NCBI GenBank assembly: GCA_016720565.1
Contig: JADKKJ010000011.1
Coordinates: 558,001 to 622,000 of the forward strand
DNA length: 64,000 nt
Reading direction: 5' to 3'
DNA from: Chitinophagaceae bacterium
GTDB taxonomy: Bacteria > Bacteroidota > Bacteroidia > Chitinophagales > Chitinophagaceae
The translations under genes were made by a program, and so were the position numbers. Positions 29,697 to 39,400 of this stretch are shown here, piece by piece (position 1 is the first letter of the stretch; each line of letters begins with the position of its first letter). The notes below the pieces were generated by a model. That model saw only the letters and a program-made list of their open reading frames with translations, was not told the origin of the DNA and ran no database searches.

Positions 29697-30587
29697 TCAG
29701 GGAATCTGAACAGATCGAATATGTCTTCCAAAGAGATGATAACTTTTATATTCTGTAATTAAATGCCAAGCTTCTGGTATAAATAGGGCATATGACAAAT
29801 CATCAACCATCAAATCCTTAATAACAATGCTTTCTAAAGTCAATCTTAAATTCATCAGGTGTACTTTTAATACTCTCTTTATGTCTTTTAAGCGTTTGTA
29901 AGAAATGCATCAGACGCGGATTCTCTTTCCTATAAAATTCCCCTTCTTCAGGATGATGAAAAAAGGTAAAATCCTCTGATGTACATAGTCCATCTGAGCA
30001 AATTAAAAAAATTGAATCTGCAACTGTATTGCTATTGATAGTAATAACATCTGGTTCCATTCCACTATGCTCTGATCAACTTTTAAAACTTTATATAATG
30101 GAGTATCCCCATCTTTAAGAAGAATATGAGGATTTAAATAATTTATAATCCCGAGCAACAAAAGGTTATCATCAGTTAAATCCCACCACTCTTTTCTCAT
30201 CTGAATTATAGCACCATTACCAACAAAAGAGAATTGAGCAGCTGAATCATTAATGAAACCGGTTATTAATGTGGTAGCAAATAATGATTGGGTATATTTC
30301 GGCGCAAGTAAAATATGAGATGCAGATATGCGATTTAATTCATTAACTATCTCAGCGTATATACTGTTATAATCAGGAATTAATTCTTCATTTTCAAAAG
30401 TATATTTCAATCTGCGACAAGCCGTTTGAGCAGCTATTAATGACCCTTGCTTTGACTCTTCAGATCTACTTACTCCATCTGCTATACATGCTATTGCATG
30501 ACTCTTGTCCTCGGTATATCCCTCAACAACATAATCTTCCCCTTTACCAGGCAAATCAATTTTATCTGATATTACAAAATGTGCCAT
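29697..30587 (-). CDS. PP2C-family protein phosphatase, frameshifted
   Basis: Residues 15-60 hold KGEDYVVEGYTEDKSHAIAC and IADGVSRSEESKQGS (the PP2C metal-binding Asp-Gly). The middle has FATTLITGFI and FSFVGNGAIIQMR (G-x-G segment). After a one-base shift at about 30062 comes SIFLICSDGLCTSED (second metal Asp). After another shift near 29820 comes VDDLSYALFI, the closing DD-motif. It would remove phosphates placed by the neighbouring kinase. The gene starts 2 bp after the vWA stop, in the same operon. Confidence 0.78.
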
Positions 30588-30589
30588 AT

Positions 30590-31319
30590 TTATTCGTCAG
30601 TTGAACTTCCTTCAAAAAATGACCTCAAATCCCTACCGGTACTTGCTTTAGTAAAACAAAGCCTACCACCTTTGTCATTAGATGCAATTTCTTTCATTAA
30701 TGCTTCAGCTTGATCTAAATCTTCCTCGTCTTCATTAGATAATAAACAACAACACATTCTTATTTTTTCTCCATGATTACTCTTTAATATTGATAACCAC
30801 TTCCCTTGTGTTCTCTGGCTCATTGCAATAACCATCAGACATTAACAAGATCCGGGCATCCCTTTTTAACTGATTTCGGTTCTGTTGCTTTAAGAAATGC
30901 CGCAGCCATCTTCTCTGCCTCAGATAAAGCCAAATCAATTCTTGTAAAGCTTCCTTCACCAAACTCATCACCTAAATCAATATCAGCCCTCATTTATTGA
31001 ATCAATTGGGGGGATATAATTTTATCTGAGGAATAGTATCACAACAAATAATACCAACATAAAATCCAGACGATTTAGTGCTTTTCTTTAATGTTCTCAA
31101 CAGTTCAATTGCGGCGGTTTTGGTAGCTTCCGTTTTTGTACTCCCATCTTCCAGTGTATGACTCATTGATCCGGAACCATCTAAAACCAATAAACAAAGT
31201 TGGTCAAACATCTTTGTCTTCTTCAATTGCTTTAATAATGTTGCTATATTAGTTCCACTTGAAGATGAAACTGAACCTGTTCCTGTTTTAACTACTGAAT
31301 TGGCCATTTTTATATTCAT
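30590..31319 (-). CDS. TerY-like von Willebrand factor A (vWA) protein, frameshifted
   Basis: This is a protein of about 240 residues once joined. MIDAS residues are visible: DGSGSM in LLVLDGSGSMSHTLEDGS, the Thr in TEATKTAAIELL, and the Asp in ILLMSDGYCNEPEN. Further conserved pieces are SFTRIDLALSEAEKMAAAF and a C-terminal LRSFFEGSS. Shifts lie near 31010, 30870 and 30790. TerY-type vWA proteins act as metal-dependent scaffolds with a PP2C phosphatase and kinase. The start (ATG 31319 or 31307) overlaps the end of the J-domain gene, so translation is coupled. Confidence 0.78.
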
Positions 31320-32064
31320 TTATTTTTTCTGATAACCTTTCTGATTCCTTCTCAATTGCTATTTTTTGTAGCTGTATATACTCTTCTACAGTTGGATATT
31401 TCTGCATTTCCACATAATCGTCTGCTTCTGCCAGACCTTTTACTTCTCTTCTAATCTGCGCTACTTTTAACCTCAAATCTTGTAACATACTTTCTAATCG
31501 CTCTAATTCTGATATAGAAGAAACTTCCGGACCTAGATCCCAAATACCAGCTTCCAGCGACTCTATAATAAATTGCACTTCTTTCAAATCATTTCTATCC
31601 AAAGCCGATTTAAGACGAATGAAAATATTATGGGCTTTTTCTTTATGCTCTTCTAACACCATGTCGGGATGGCAAAGCTTTACACCCCTTTTATAAAGCT
31701 CCCTAATTGTTGCTTCTTCCTCTTTTGAAAGTGTTGGTTTAGTATCCGATTTATCCCGATTTAGCTCCTCTTCAAAAGCCTCAAACTCATCCTTCAGGTC
31801 TTCAAACTTTTCTGTAAATCCCATTTTTTCACGGATCTTATACCATGCAATTTTCAATTCCAATAAATGACGAATAAGCTCACCTAATGCCATTCGTACT
31901 ATATGCCTGAATTCATCAATCGTTCGGGAAAGTAGGTCACGATGTTCTAAAAGGGTTCCATATTCAATCTCCAGATATCGGATCTCCATTCTTAATTGAT
32001 GAATTCTGTCCGCATCCAGGGAAATTAAAGCGCTGTATCTTTTATGCAATTTTTCAATAGCCAC
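31288..32064 (-). CDS. Coiled-coil protein with a J-domain (HPD motif)
   Basis: This intact 258-residue protein has helical coiled-coil segments at residues 1-100 and 175-258. The centre (about 112-165) reads as a DnaJ J-domain: SKEEEATIRELYKRGVKLCH then PDMVLEEHKEK, with the diagnostic His132-Pro133-Asp134. No Gly/Phe or zinc-finger region follows, so it is a class C type J-protein that would recruit Hsp70 to its partners. It begins at a GTG whose G is the last base of the preceding PLD stop, showing tight coupling. J-proteins in signalling operons are uncommon; the call rests on HPD plus flanking helices. Confidence 0.65.
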   Translation of the reverse strand: MAIEKLHKRYSALISLDADRIHQLRMEIRYLEIEYGTLLEHRDLLSRTIDEFRHIVRMALGELIRHLLELKIAWYKIREKMGFTEKFEDLKDEFEAFEEELNRDKSDTKPTLSKEEEATIRELYKRGVKLCHPDMVLEEHKEKAHNIFIRLKSALDRNDLKEVQFIIESLEAGIWDLGPEVSSISELERLESMLQDLRLKVAQIRREVKGLAEADDYVEMQKYPTVEEYIQLQKIAIEKESERLSEKINEYKNGQFSS

Positions 32065-32695
32065 TAAAGCATCTGAATAAAATGATTTTCCAAAAGGGTG
32101 AGTATTTCTTCTACATCTTCTATCAATTCAAATTTTCTAATTTTCTTAATTTGGGCTTCTATTTCTTCAAATTCATTTAGGGAAAGATGAAATTTGATCA
32201 ACTGGAGCCTGCTAGCAATCTTAGCATAATCGAATTGCTTAAGTGTACTTGTAGTACCTCCGCTGTATAAAGCATTTAACCTGTTAAACTCATCAATGAA
32301 CATACTGGCTAAATCCTCAGCATCCCAATGAACAGTTATATTCTCATGATTAGAATTGGCCCGGTTGGTCCAATTGTAGGAACCTGTTATTACCGTACAA
32401 TCGTCTATCACACAAAATTTATTATGCATGATATTGTCAGATACACCAATATGTACCCAGGTAAATTCTCCACCCGCCCTTTCAAGGATTGAAAAATCGG
32501 GGCCATAATCACGGTTGATATCATCCTGTGCCAGTAATAATTTCACACTTACACCAGCGCTGGCCTTATCTACGAGTTCCCTGAACAGTTTTTATCAGTA
32601 AACCATGCCATTGCCACAACTATTGACTCTTCAGCAGTCTTTAGCTCCTGTAACAACTGATGGCGAATGTCCTGAAAGAAAGCCTGTGACTTCAT
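32064..32695 (-). CDS. Phospholipase D-fold protein (single HKD), one frameshift
   Basis: The start ATG at 32695 gives MKSQAFFQDIRHQLLQELKT and then SIVVAMAWFTDK, the usual opening of single-HKD PLD proteins. A missing A near 32585 breaks the frame, and the text resumes LFRELVDKASAGVSVKLLLA. The catalytic motif is HNKFCVIDDCTVITGSYNWT (HxK...D...GS.N). A helical C-terminal region of 80 residues follows. PLD proteins of this size are nucleases or phosphodiesterases, and several are effectors in defence systems. It overlaps the J-domain gene by 1 bp. Confidence 0.8.
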
Positions 32696-32720
32696 AATTA
32701 TTTAATTAAATGCGCATCAT

Positions 32721-32897
32721 CTATCTCAATGAATTAGATAATAATGTGATTCCATTTTCTAAATCTAAATAGTGAATCACTAGCACTTCATACCCTAATT
32801 TCTTAGCCTATCCCGCTTACGTTCATCATCCCCTTTACATGCTTTTGTCATGGTCAGGGCCATCGATGAATACACAATTTAACCCGTCAAATAATTC
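32721..32897 (-). pseudogene. C-terminal remnant of a Vsr/DUF559-like nuclease, cut by the IS element
   Basis: Reading from the IS edge the peptides are ELFDGLNCVFIDGPDHDK, then DDERKRDRLRN, then LGYEVLVIHYLDLENGITLL, in three frames. The pattern (FIDGP.HD, then KR.RL..LGYEV) is the conserved end of Vsr-like very-short-patch endonuclease domains found at the C-termini of large helicases. The gene ends 25 bp before the PLD start, so it was probably the first gene of this operon. I do not find its N-terminal part beyond the right end of the IS. Confidence 0.5.
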
Positions 32898-32959
32898 TGG
32901 ACTAAAAATTACTTAAATTTAAGGACAGTTTCCATTGTTAACCTCAAAAAAAACATCTC

Positions 32960-33313
32960 ATGGAAACAGGTCAAAAGCAAACTACAGAGAACTTCGTAAA
33001 AGAAGTTCGCCGCAGAACCCGTCGCACCTTTACATCTGAACAGAAAATATTGATTGTCATGGAAGCTATGCGCGGGGAGCTTTCTACGGCAGGTATTTGT
33101 CGCAAATATGGCATAAGCAATAATCTGTTCTATACCTGGAACAAAGAGTTCATGGAGGCCGGTAAGAAGCGTTTGCATGGCGATGGCGAACGACAGGCCA
33201 CTACCGATGAGGTGGCTGAGCTGCGAAAAGAGAATCTGCGCCTTAAAGAATTAGTAGCAGATCTGACCTTGCGGGAAGACATTTTAAAAAAAAGCTTGAA
33301 AATGCTGGAATAA
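32960..33313 (+). CDS. IS3-family transposase OrfA (HTH)
   Basis: This 117-residue DNA-binding subunit has a helix-turn-helix in RRTFTSEQKILIVMEAMRG and ICRKYGISNNLFYTWNKEF, followed by a leucine-zipper-like helix (EVAELRKENLRLKELVADL). It is the first frame of the element and ends in an A8 run region that allows -1 frameshifting into orfB. Confidence 0.88.
   Translation: METGQKQTTENFVKEVRRRTRRTFTSEQKILIVMEAMRGELSTAGICRKYGISNNLFYTWNKEFMEAGKKRLHGDGERQATTDEVAELRKENLRLKELVADLTLREDILKKSLKMLE
33286..33294 (+). promoter_or_regulatory. Probable programmed -1 frameshift site (A8G)
   Basis: The run AAAAAAAAG near the orfA end is slippery. The -1 frame stays open from here through LENAGISETFRKH into the orfB ATG, so an OrfAB fusion can be made as in other IS3 elements. 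It is in an intact, conserved context, unlike the accidental frameshifts elsewhere. Confidence 0.6.
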
Positions 33314-33333
33314 GCGAAACCTTCAGGAAGCAC

Positions 33334-34317
33334 ATGCGATTATCTTCATCTGAGAAAGCAGAGATCATCCGATTGGTAGAGCGCTCTGACCTAAGTGTAA
33401 ACCGCACCCTGAAACAATTGGGAGTGAATAAAAGCAGTTTTTACAATTGGTACCAGCTCTATCAGCAAAACGGTCTGGAAGGGCTTGCCCCGATGCGAAG
33501 CAACAACAGGCAGCGCTGGAATAGTATTCCGCAGGAGCAGAAGAACCTGGTGGTGGAAGTGGCGTTGGAATGCCCTGAATTATCGCCCAGGGAGCTGTCC
33601 TGTAAACTCTGTGATGCCCAGCAGATCTTTATATCTGAAAGCAGTGTGTACCGTATTCTAAAGTCAAAAGGGCTGATCACCACTCCGGATTATATCCTGA
33701 TGGCTGCAGCAGATCAGTACACGCAGCAAACCTGCTTTGTGCATGAAATGTGGCAGACCGACTTCACTTATTTTAAGATCCTGGGATGGGGCTGGTATTA
33801 CCTCAGCACCATCCTGGATGATTACAGTCGTTATATTGTTCATTGGGAGCTATGTGAAAATATGCGATCGGAGGATGTTCAAAGAAATGTGGGCCAGGCC
33901 ATTAAACTAGCAGGGCTGGAAAAGATGCACAAACCAAAACTCCTAAGTGATAACGGATCCTGTTACATCGCATCAGAGCTGAAGGAGTACCTGAAAAAAG
34001 CAAACATTAAATCTATCCATGGAAAACCGCATCATCCGCAAACCCAGGGCAAGATCGAGCGCTATCATCGGTCTATGAAAAACGTGGTAAAATTAAATAA
34101 CTACTATTGTCCGGATGAGTTGAAAGAGGCAATAGCTCAATGGGTTAGCTATTATAACAACGAACGTTACCACGAATCATTGGACAATGTAACGCCTTCA
34201 GACGTTTACTATGGCAGACAGGAAGAGATCTTGAAAAGAAGGGAGTTAATAAAACAAAGATCAATACGAATCAGGAGAATGGATTATATGCAACGTAAAA
34301 TGGTCGTAGGATTTTAG
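33334..34317 (+). CDS. IS3-family transposase OrfB (DDE integrase core)
   Basis: This 327-residue protein has an N-terminal HTH (SVNRTLKQLGVNKSSFYNWY) followed by the rve-type catalytic core. Asp one is in WQTDFTYFKI, Asp two in LLSDNGSCYIASEL and Glu in HPQTQGKIERYHRSMKN, with the C-terminal YNNERYHESLDNVTP motif. It is complete and apparently functional. Confidence 0.93.
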   Translation: MRLSSSEKAEIIRLVERSDLSVNRTLKQLGVNKSSFYNWYQLYQQNGLEGLAPMRSNNRQRWNSIPQEQKNLVVEVALECPELSPRELSCKLCDAQQIFISESSVYRILKSKGLITTPDYILMAAADQYTQQTCFVHEMWQTDFTYFKILGWGWYYLSTILDDYSRYIVHWELCENMRSEDVQRNVGQAIKLAGLEKMHKPKLLSDNGSCYIASELKEYLKKANIKSIHGKPHHPQTQGKIERYHRSMKNVVKLNNYYCPDELKEAIAQWVSYYNNERYHESLDNVTPSDVYYGRQEEILKRRELIKQRSIRIRRMDYMQRKMVVGF

Positions 34318-34580
34318 TCTAATCACAAAAAAATGAAAACAAAAAATGCTAAATTGTATTTAAGAAACTGTACTTAAGAAAAAGTCCAAGTTGTTTTGAC
34401 GACGTACAATTGAACTTTATATAGTAAAGAACTTATAGACTGGAATAAAGACTGAGGGGAAGAAAAAGAAAAAAGTTAGGAGGCCTCTATATGTTTCAAT
34501 ATGCAAAAATTAATTTTACACACGTTTCATGGCAAACTTATACTTCCTAACTTTTTATAAATTTAGTAAAATTTTATTTC

Positions 34581-35090
34581 ATGGTAGATAACACCTTAGT
34601 TATAGAAAGATATCAATCTCAGGGCTTTGAGGGATTTATAAAATTGAGTGAATTTGAAAAGGATGCAAACAAAATTCCTAATGGACCTGGCCTTTTTATG
34701 ATCATTGATTTTGATGGAACAGGGGAATTTTTAGAAACAGGAGGAGGCGCCTTTTTTAAAGGAAGGAATCCAAATAAACCAGTTAATGAATTAAAGGAAT
34801 TATGGGTTAATGATTCTCAAGTTTTATTAATTGAAAAGGCAAGCTTTCGATTTAAGAATCAAGGGCTAAGAAAAAAGATAAGTCGATTAATTAAATTTTG
34901 TAAAGGGCAACCAACAGGACCATTTTACAATGGTCGGTCTCTAGCTCAAAGGTCAAACTTTAATAATCTTACAGTAGCTTGGTTATGTCTTGAATCCAGT
35001 TTAGTTAAGGAACAATATAATAATGCTCTTATTGACTTTATACAAAACATTCTAAAACCCCATTTGCTACCTCAGAAGTTCGGCAGATAA
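34581..35090 (+). CDS. GIY-YIG-fold-like protein, 169 residues
   Basis: Around residues 30-36, IPNGPGLFMII is in the position of the PGVY/GIY strand. VNDSQVLLIEKASFRF then LRKKISRLIKF matches the VLYIGKA...LRKRL helix region, and GPFYNGRSLAQRSNFNN matches the usual GGR-containing end. The catalytic Tyr/Arg pattern is weak (LLIEKA instead of YIGKA), so activity is doubtful. The coding is AT-rich. The next frame (35141) continues out of phase with readable codons before its start, so the two could be one gene. Confidence 0.45.
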   Translation: MVDNTLVIERYQSQGFEGFIKLSEFEKDANKIPNGPGLFMIIDFDGTGEFLETGGGAFFKGRNPNKPVNELKELWVNDSQVLLIEKASFRFKNQGLRKKISRLIKFCKGQPTGPFYNGRSLAQRSNFNNLTVAWLCLESSLVKEQYNNALIDFIQNILKPHLLPQKFGR

Positions 35091-35140
35091 GATTACAATT
35101 CCAGGAAAATTTTAAAGGAATTAACTCGTTTTATTATAGA

Positions 35141-35452
35141 GTGGATGTCCTCCCAAACCAAATCGATGATGATTATGGTACATTCAAAATTGATAATTCC
35201 GGCTATATGCTACCAATTATTTGGAATAATGAAATTCCTTCTAATATATTAAAAAAAAGAAGACGCTCAAAAAATAAAACCCCTCTTATTCATAAAATAA
35301 ATGGCACAAAAACAATAATTAAACCATTGGATATTAAACGATGGTTGCAAAATCCGATTTATGAAGATTATAGAGAAAGGTTTATCATGCCTTTGGATTT
35401 AGACGATATACTTGATGAATTTTTTGAAAACAATTCTTCCAAGTTAGAGTAG
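35141..35452 (+). CDS. Hypothetical protein, possibly the C-terminal part of the preceding gene
   Basis: The frame begins with a GTG at 35141, but codons upstream back to about 35051 are open and protein-like (EVRQIRLQFQENFKGINSFY), overlapping the end of the 34581 gene. A single-base shift near 35060 would fuse both into a protein of about 290 residues. The visible part is hydrophilic with a basic patch (LKKRRRSKNK) and an acidic end (DLDDILDEFFEN). No family recognised. Confidence 0.45.
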   Translation: MDVLPNQIDDDYGTFKIDNSGYMLPIIWNNEIPSNILKKRRRSKNKTPLIHKINGTKTIIKPLDIKRWLQNPIYEDYRERFIMPLDLDDILDEFFENNSSKLE

Positions 35453-35768
35453 CCCTAAAGGCATTGTGTAAGCTCCCCCAGAATTCGCTCATTTGAAAGT
35501 TACTAATAAATTAATTAAGGAATTAATACACAATAGCATTTATGCATTTTATGATCTATTTGTCGCAGCTTGCCAGATAGGGTTTTCCCAAATTATTTAT
35601 TTTAAGAGAACGCCATACTGTATTTCCAAATAGAAAAAACCAATACCAAAATTTAGAAAATATGCGAAGAGCTTGAGTTCTGGAAACCCAATTAAACTAT
35701 TGAATATCAATTAAAACTAGGATTCATGGTGTCTAGGCCTTCGTTCAGGCTATAATGCGATATTATCT
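35453..35768. other. AT-rich gap, no gene seen
   Basis: Convergent neighbours end here. No hairpin with a T run, repeat or RNA signature stands out. Confidence 0.3.
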
Positions 35769-36239
35769 TTAATTCGTCCACCCCGTATAAATCACTGGTG
35801 TCCTATTCTTGGGCGCCGCTATTGTTTTATAACTAATTGAGTGGATATGGTGAGTGATATCATTCCCTACTATTGGCTTCTCCTCCTTAATTCCTCCGTA
35901 CTTGTCAAGTTTTATTATCAAGTAGGTGTTCTTATTATACCTAAAACCAACCTTCTGGACAGAACTGCTTTTCCCTGATTTGTCCTTTTCTTGGGTAAAG
36001 AAAAAACGATCCTTCATCCATGTTACCTGGATATCAATTCGCCTATTTAATTTAAAACCATCTTCGCCGGTCTCATCCTGATATTTAAAGATCTCATAAA
36101 GCAGTTGAGAAAGCCAATATTCCAAGGAAATAGTATCGATAGCCTTGACCTTCTCAGTAACCTGCGTAGCATATACGACATAACGTCGGTAGTCTCTGTC
36201 TACTAATTCCTGATAGAAGACAACTCTAAGACGGTCCAT
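35769..36239 (-). CDS. Hypothetical protein, 156 residues
   Basis: This is a soluble alpha/beta protein with charged repeats (RRYVVYATQVTEKVKAID, DIQVTWMKDRFFFTQEKDK). No signal, Cys or catalytic motif is recognisable. It is divergent from the large helicase gene with a 195-bp AT-rich spacer between them, so the two may share a control region. Confidence 0.55.
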   Translation of the reverse strand: MDRLRVVFYQELVDRDYRRYVVYATQVTEKVKAIDTISLEYWLSQLLYEIFKYQDETGEDGFKLNRRIDIQVTWMKDRFFFTQEKDKSGKSSSVQKVGFRYNKNTYLIIKLDKYGGIKEEKPIVGNDITHHIHSISYKTIAAPKNRTPVIYTGWTN

Positions 36240-36434
36240 TGATCATTTTTTGATTAAAATATATTTCTATGACTTTACGGCCCTTCAGATAAAACAAAAT
36301 CTATTTTAAATTTATACTATTTATCTAAATCATTATGAATTCCCCTCGTATACCTTTATAGAAATAGGAATTTCATATAGCATATATATAGTTACAGAAT
36401 TTTTGTAAATTGTTAGTTCTCAACTAAAGCCACC

Positions 36435-39400
36435 ATGCCCAGTTTATTAGACAAGCTTGAATCATCAAGGCGGGAGTTATTAGATCTAGGTCTAAGAAAC
36501 CCGTTGTTAAATTATCGTTTGTCAAAAGCCAGGGGAGTTCATGTGGTTGATGAAAGCCCCGCTTTTGTATTTGACATACTTGTAAATCAGAATAAAGCAA
36601 TGTCATTTGTGGGTCGGGTACCAAATGTGCCAAATGATGGTACAAGTCTCTTCCCTGAAATAAAAAAGATCGTAACAGAAAATTCATTAACTGATTCAAA
36701 ATTACAAACCAATGATAGTGATTCCTCCCTTCAAACCAGACTTTTAAATACCTACTACGCTGCCTGTACTAGTATAGAAGAACAAGGTGTTAATATATTA
36801 TTTCTGGCTCTTGGTATGCTCAATTGGTATGAGGCTGAAAATAGCCAGGAAGTTAGAAAAGCACCATTGATCCTAATTCCGGTTGAACTGGAACGCACAA
36901 GCGCAAGAGAGCTGTTCAAATTAAAATACACAGGGGAAGAGGTTGGAGCAAATATTTCTCTTCAAGCTAAATTAAAAACAGAATTTGTAATTGATGTTCC
37001 TGCACTGCCTGAAATGGAAGACCTGAATATCGAAAGCTATTTTCGATCGATAGAAAAAAGTGTAAGAAATAAACCAGCCTGGAGCGTGGATTTTGGGTCT
37101 ATCGAACTGGGCTTCTTCTCCTTTGGAAAATTTCTTCTTTACAATGATCTTGATAATTCTAAATGGCCGGAAGATAAAAAACCGATAAACAACCCTTTAT
37201 TAAAACAACTTTTTGAAACAGGGTTTTCTGAACCCTCCATTTCCTCAGACGATTCAAGCTTCATAGACGAATACACTAACGCAGACCAGTTGTTCCAGGT
37301 TTTAGATGCCGATAGTTCTCAGGTTTTGGCACAGCTCGCAATAAACGAAGGTCGTAATCTCGTCATACAAGGACCTCCAGGTACAGGAAAATCTCAGACG
37401 ATTTGTAATATCATTTCAAATGCAGTAGGACAAGGCAAAACGGTATTGTTTGTTGCTGAAAAAATGGCTGCCCTTGAGGTGGTAAAACGTCGCCTCGACA
37501 ATATTGGACTAGGAGATATTTGTCTTGAGCTTCATAGCCATAAAGCCAACAAAAAAGATCTTCATGCTGAATTAATGAAAGTGCTATGCTTAGGTAAGCC
37601 TAAGGTTGAAGAACTTAAGCAACAAATTGCTCAGCTAAAAGAAATAAAAAAAGAATTAAATGATTATTGTAATTCCATCAATTCTACCATAGACCGTACA
37701 GGTCTTTCTGCTCATCAAATTATAGGGAATCTGTTAAGGATTGAAAAAGAATCTAACCCCATAACGCTTCCTAAAATAGAGATTTCAGATATTGAAAAAT
37801 GGGATGTACTAAAGTTTAAAAAAGCCGAATCCTTTTCTGAAAGAATAGAAGCAAGGCTTAAAGAAGTGGGAGTCCCCAGCCTACTTGCATTTTATGGGTC
37901 CCAGCTTGAAGTTCTTTTACCAACCGAGACAACTCGCTTAAATGAAATAATTCTAAATCTAATTAATTCCTTTTCTGCGTTAAATTCTAAAACAAAGGAA
38001 TTTGTAGATATTTTGGGCTTACCCTCTCCAAAATTACTATCTGAGATTCAGATGCTCGCAGATCTGGCTGGGGATATTTTTGACAGACCAGCACTATCAG
38101 GAATAAATGTTGAAAATGAAAATTGGATCTTAAAAGAGGCTAAGATATTCGAAGCTATTTCAAAAGGGAGGCGATTAAATAAAGTATACAATGAAATTGA
38201 ACAATATTTTATACAGGAGATATGGCAAAAAGATGTTACGGAAATAAGGCAGATTTATGCTCAATATGGTGACAAGTGGTACAAGTTCATGGTGGGATCA
38301 TACCGAAAAAGCAGAAGAGAGTTAAAGGGCTATTGCAAATCAGAATTACCCAAAGATATACATGAAAGTATAAGGATTATAGATGAAATTATAGAGGGTC
38401 AACGATTATTACTAGAAATAAAGGAGATCGCCAACTTGGGCGCAGAAATGTTTGGGGACCACTGGAAAGGAATTCGTTCGGATTGGGCCTACCTGGAAAG
38501 GGTTGGCTATCTTATGAATAAAATATATAGGAAGATTGGCGCCGGCATATACCCGGATGGTATTATAAAATACTTATCAAGTCTGAAAACTTTAGATCAA
38601 AAAATAAATTACAAGGATAAACTAGATGAACTAATCAACAGCTTCAATCTAAAAAGGACTACCACGCTAAACTTCTTAAAATTTGATTTAAAACTTAGAT
38701 TTTCTGAGGATAATATAAATAACATCGAGCTTGATAAACAGCTTGAAATATTTACAAATTGGCAACAAAACGTAAATGAAATATTTAAAGCGATATCTTG
38801 GAATACATTGGTAGAGTCGGCAAAAGAAGAGAGTCTTTCCTCCCTAACTTCAGCTTCTACCCACTGGGAGAATGCTCAGAATCATCTAAAACATGCCTTA
38901 CAAAAGACCTGGTATGAATACCATTTAGAAAATTGCATCGGTAATAGTGCCTCCTTACGAAGATTTGAAAGAAGTACTCATGAAGAAGTAATAAGGCAAT
39001 TTAGAAAAATAGACGAAATAAATTTCAGTTATAACAGAGCTGAAGTAGGTTATAAACATTGGGACAATATGCCTTCGCCTGACTCCGGTGGTCAGGTAAA
39101 CGTTCTAAAAACAGAATTCAACAAAAAGTCGAGGCATTTTCCTATTAGAAAATTGGTTCAGGAAGCAGGGATTGCAATTAAGGCGTTAAAGCCTGTATTT
39201 ATGATGAGTCCCCTATCCATTGCCAACTTTATTCCTCCAGGCAGTTTAGAATTTGATCTTGTTGTATTTGATGAGGCCAGCCAGGTTCGCCCTGTTGATG
39301 CGTTGGGAGCTATTTTAAGAGCGAAACAACTAGTGGTGGTAGGAGATGCCAAACAATTGCCACCTACAAGCTTTTTTGATAGCCTTACCAAAGAAAGTGA

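Larger units (their letters stand above)
32898..34388 (+). mobile_element. IS3-family insertion sequence
   Basis: This 1491-bp element starts at TGGACT (32898) and ends at AGTCCA (34388). The terminal repeats are imperfect, and both ends also share CTTAA and ACAGTTTC in the same order. It contains orfA and orfB. I see no matching 3-5 bp target duplication outside the ends (TTC on the left, AGT on the right), which suggests a later rearrangement or deletion. It lies across the 5' part of a nuclease gene. Confidence 0.85.
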
